From: Adhaeribacter aerolatus
GTDB taxonomy: Bacteria > Bacteroidota > Bacteroidia > Cytophagales > Hymenobacteraceae
DNA: 64,000 nt
NCBI RefSeq assembly: GCF_007991635.1
Contig: NZ_BJYS01000002.1
Coordinates: 62,001-126,000, forward strand
Direction: 5' to 3'
The translations under genes were made by a program, and so were the position numbers. The notes below the pieces were generated by a model. It searched no databases, was not told where the DNA came from, and saw only the letters and a list, made by a program, of their open reading frames with translations. How positions within the stretch are numbered: position 1 is the stretch's first letter; every line of letters begins with the position of its first letter. Positions 61,796-64,000 of the stretch are shown in pieces.

Positions 61796-63463
61796 CTATA
61801 AACCAAGTACTTCGGCGCCTTGGTCGAACACCACATCTACCGGAATATTGGCTTGACTCAGGCGGTCCAGGTCAGCTTGCAGGCGACTGTCTATTTTGCC
61901 CTGCTCGGTTAGGAGTTGGCCCACGCCGGCGTAGTCGCCGTTGCCCTGCAAGGTTAATATTCTTTCCGACAATTTATTCATGGCCTCTTCCATTTTAGCA
62001 TAATTTACGCGGTAAGTACCGTTTTTTTCGTTGCGCTCAAAAGCGCCATGCTCGGCAAAAAAGTTAAACCGCACCATATTAGCCTGTCCGTGCGCACTAG
62101 CCGCCCCAAACCTTACCGACCGAAAGATGCCCGCCAGAAAAGTAGTGTAATAATCTTTCATGTCGCCCTGGATTTCGCCTTTCCGGTGCAACTGGTTTAT
62201 CATGTACAAGCCCAGAATATCGGCTTTGCCTTCTTCCAGTGCCGAGCCTTTTTCTTTTAAAGCATCGCGCACAGTGCCCCGGCCGTTTACCAAATTTTTA
62301 ATACCCAAGCCATGTGCTACCTCATGAAACATAGTAGTGGCAAAAAAAGCATCGAAGGTTACGTGCTGTCGCTGGTCTTCGGCAATAAGGGTATTGGCAA
62401 TCGGCTGCATTATTTTATCGAACTTGGCCCGCATGGCATTTTTTAGCTGCAGACGCCGGGTACCTTTTTTCAGTTGTACTTCTTCGTCGTTGGGCAGGTT
62501 AATGGCAATGGTTTTGCTGCCGGCATTGCAGTCACCGGCGTAATAAATTACATCGTAGGCGTTCAGGTCGGAGTCGGTACCGGGCTTTTCTTTTTTGTAT
62601 TTATCGGGTACGGGCAAGCCGCGCTGCAATTCGGGCAGGAAAGCCGCGTAACGGGCCAATTTTTTACTCCATTCCTGGTCTTTAATTAAAACATACGCTT
62701 CGTGGGCGGCTTTGTAGTTAAATAATTTGTCTTCGTACACCTCTATCGGGCCCACCACAAAATCAATGGTGTTTGTTTTCATATCCATCCAGGCCAGGTC
62801 GCTGGGCTGGTAGTTATCGGTTAATAAAGCTTCGGCGCGTAAGGTTAAATATTTCTGCAGACCCGCATCTTCGGCCAAACTGGCGGCTTGCCGCAGCAAA
62901 TCAGCGGCTTTTTCTACCTGCTCCTTAAATTGCACGTGATAAGGTACGGTAATAAGTTTGCCGTTCTGGTCGCGGCGCAGGAGGGTATACTGGCTCTTTT
63001 TATCTTTCAGGTCGGCTTTCTCAAATTCTTCTTTGGTTATATCGGTCGGGTAAAAATTGGCGCCTTCGGGCTTAGGGCCTACACCTTTAATAAAAGGCGC
63101 GTTGTTGTCCAGCCGGTCCCAGGGGCCGTAATTTATTTGTGCCAACCGGCGGGTGGCGCCGTCTTTAATGGCAGTCAGTAGCGAGTCGCGCTGGCCGTAG
63201 GCTTCGTACCAGAAAATACTATCCATTATTTTAGCCACCTGTATCAGCAACGGAATCATTTGTTTTTCCTTCGCCGTTAGCTTATTTAAATCGGTGGTCA
63301 GGGTTACTTCTTCGTACTTGTTCAGCCGCTGGTGCAAAGGTGCGGCGGTTTCGTCGAGGGTGGCCGTGGTGTCCTCGGTTTGGTGGTCGGTTTTCTTTTG
63401 GTTAGAACAGCCGGCCAGCATTAAACTGCCGACGGCCAGGAATAGCAAATATGTAAGCTTCAT
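61796..63463 (-). CDS. M49 (dipeptidyl-peptidase III)-like metallopeptidase, lipoprotein
   Basis: 555 residues with a lipoprotein signal (AVGSLMLAGC, Cys19). The zinc motif is FHEVAHGLGIKN with His380, Glu381, His384, and the third ligand region is GSALEEGKADILGLYMI (Glu in EEGKAD). Other M49-like parts are MIPLLIQVAKIMDSIFWYEAYGQRD near the start and FVVGPIEVYEDKLFNYKAAHEAYVLIKD in the middle. Classical DPP III has HExxGH; here there is a plain HExxH, one residue shorter. Such enzymes remove dipeptides from peptides; export as a lipoprotein is unusual versus the cytosolic eukaryotic enzyme. Confidence 0.85.
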   Translation of the reverse strand: MKLTYLLFLAVGSLMLAGCSNQKKTDHQTEDTTATLDETAAPLHQRLNKYEEVTLTTDLNKLTAKEKQMIPLLIQVAKIMDSIFWYEAYGQRDSLLTAIKDGATRRLAQINYGPWDRLDNNAPFIKGVGPKPEGANFYPTDITKEEFEKADLKDKKSQYTLLRRDQNGKLITVPYHVQFKEQVEKAADLLRQAASLAEDAGLQKYLTLRAEALLTDNYQPSDLAWMDMKTNTIDFVVGPIEVYEDKLFNYKAAHEAYVLIKDQEWSKKLARYAAFLPELQRGLPVPDKYKKEKPGTDSDLNAYDVIYYAGDCNAGSKTIAINLPNDEEVQLKKGTRRLQLKNAMRAKFDKIMQPIANTLIAEDQRQHVTFDAFFATTMFHEVAHGLGIKNLVNGRGTVRDALKEKGSALEEGKADILGLYMINQLHRKGEIQGDMKDYYTTFLAGIFRSVRFGAASAHGQANMVRFNFFAEHGAFERNEKNGTYRVNYAKMEEAMNKLSERILTLQGNGDYAGVGQLLTEQGKIDSRLQADLDRLSQANIPVDVVFDQGAEVLGL

Positions 63464-63541
63464 ACAAAACAGGTTTAGGGAGTGAGGCTAAATTACAAAT
63501 TTTATCGGGGTATACGCGCCGATTTAACTTTTACCAATGGG

Positions 63542-63928
63542 TTAGCTCTCGTAAAGTTCCAGGGGTAATCCATCGGGGTCCTGAAAAAAAGTAAACTGTT
63601 TACCTGTCAGTTCATCTACCCGGATGGGTTCGGTAATTATTCCTTTTTCGTTTAGTTCAGCCACGGCGGCCTCTAAATCCTTTACCGAAAAAGCCAGGTG
63701 CCGCAGGCCGCAGGCTTCGGGCTGGCTCCGGCGGGGCGGCGGTTCCGGGAACGAAAATAACTCTATCTGGTATAAGCCGTTCAGGGCTAAATCAAGTTTA
63801 TAAGATTGCCTCTGGGCACGATACGTTTCCTGCACTACCTGCAGGCCCAGCTTCCCGACGTAAAATTCTTTGGAAACGGCGTAGTCAGAACAAATAATGG
63901 CAATATGATGAATTTGCTGGAGTTGCAT
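63542..63928 (-). CDS. gloA2: VOC-family glyoxalase-like protein (GloA2/YaeR type)
   Basis: 128 residues, one VOC domain. Pattern IHHIAIICSDYAVSKEFYVGKLGLQVVQETYRAQRQSYKLDLALNG, then IELFSFPEPPPR, QPEACGLRHLAFSV and FTFFQDPDGLPLELYE. This is the E. coli YaeR/GloA2 pattern nearly throughout. Metal ligands expected are His (HHIAI), Glu (IELFSF), His (LRHLAF) and Glu (LELYE), all present. The biochemical reaction of YaeR-type proteins is not well fixed; methylglyoxal detoxification is plausible. Near mgsA but not in an operon with it. Confidence 0.88.
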   Translation of the reverse strand: MQLQQIHHIAIICSDYAVSKEFYVGKLGLQVVQETYRAQRQSYKLDLALNGLYQIELFSFPEPPPRRSQPEACGLRHLAFSVKDLEAAVAELNEKGIITEPIRVDELTGKQFTFFQDPDGLPLELYES

Positions 63929-64000
63929 GGTTTAACAGAATATTTTAGATATCGTACAAAGTAAGTCTGGAAAGCCAGGCTATACAAAATTTTTATTTAT

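Overview
The window looks like chromosome of a Bacteroidota bacterium of the Cytophagales (Hymenobacteraceae-like; an Adhaeribacter-type genome is my best guess, from protein style and mid-40s GC impression, not from a search). Supporting signs are SusC/SusD pairs, TonB receptors with N-terminal carboxypeptidase-regulatory domains, many short-signal lipoproteins, LytS/LytT-type two-component genes, DUF4286 and DUF4466 proteins, and weak ribosome-binding sites.

Layout. 1-7.5 kb: a metallophosphoesterase cut by the left edge, lipoproteins, and two nearly identical SH3-like secreted proteins. Each SH3 gene is followed by an array of 14-bp mini-hairpins (AGCCTTACGGGGCT), and the two copies bracket a low-GC accessory island (3.7-6.2 kb). 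The island carries a lipoprotein pseudogene, a HEPN-like protein and a rifampin ADP-ribosyltransferase with an N-terminal TPR-like domain, separated by attC-like palindromes. 7.9-36 kb is ordinary chromosome: polA, two lipocalin-like lipoproteins, an SGNH hydrolase with a TonB receptor, a thioredoxin-reductase-like enzyme, a phospholipase-C-like enzyme, a LytS/LytT pair split by a thioredoxin lipoprotein, prolyl oligopeptidase, GNAT, DUF4286, a His-rich metal-type TonB receptor with a His-rich small protein, htpG, an esterase, a Qnr-like pentapeptide protein and a membrane histidine kinase.

36.7-57.9 kb is one large polysaccharide utilisation locus, all on +: SusC, SusD, two surface-type lipoproteins, then an alginate-lyase/beta-helix fusion, an unrecognised lipoprotein, two heparinase II/III proteins, an alginate-lyase-family protein, a PL8-like lyase, a BNR_4 propeller and a GH88 unsaturated uronyl hydrolase. 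The set implies stepwise beta-elimination of a uronic-acid-rich polysaccharide. No sulfatase or local regulator is visible. 58.0-60.2 kb is a second cassette-like island: a frameshifted gene, a four-helix membrane protein and a SLATT protein, separated by the same type of attC-like palindrome and introduced by a leader resembling that of the first island. 60.4-64 kb holds mgsA, two small proteins, an M49-like metallopeptidase and a gloA2-like glyoxalase.

Most notable: (i) the mini-hairpin arrays downstream of both SH3 genes, whose CCGTAA loop recurs with different stems nearby; (ii) two integron-cassette-like islands with no integrase in view, carrying resistance/defence-type cargo; (iii) a multi-lyase PUL with an unrecognised member. 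No tRNA, rRNA, CRISPR array or complete insertion sequence was seen. All assignments come from reading the sequence; no database search was run.
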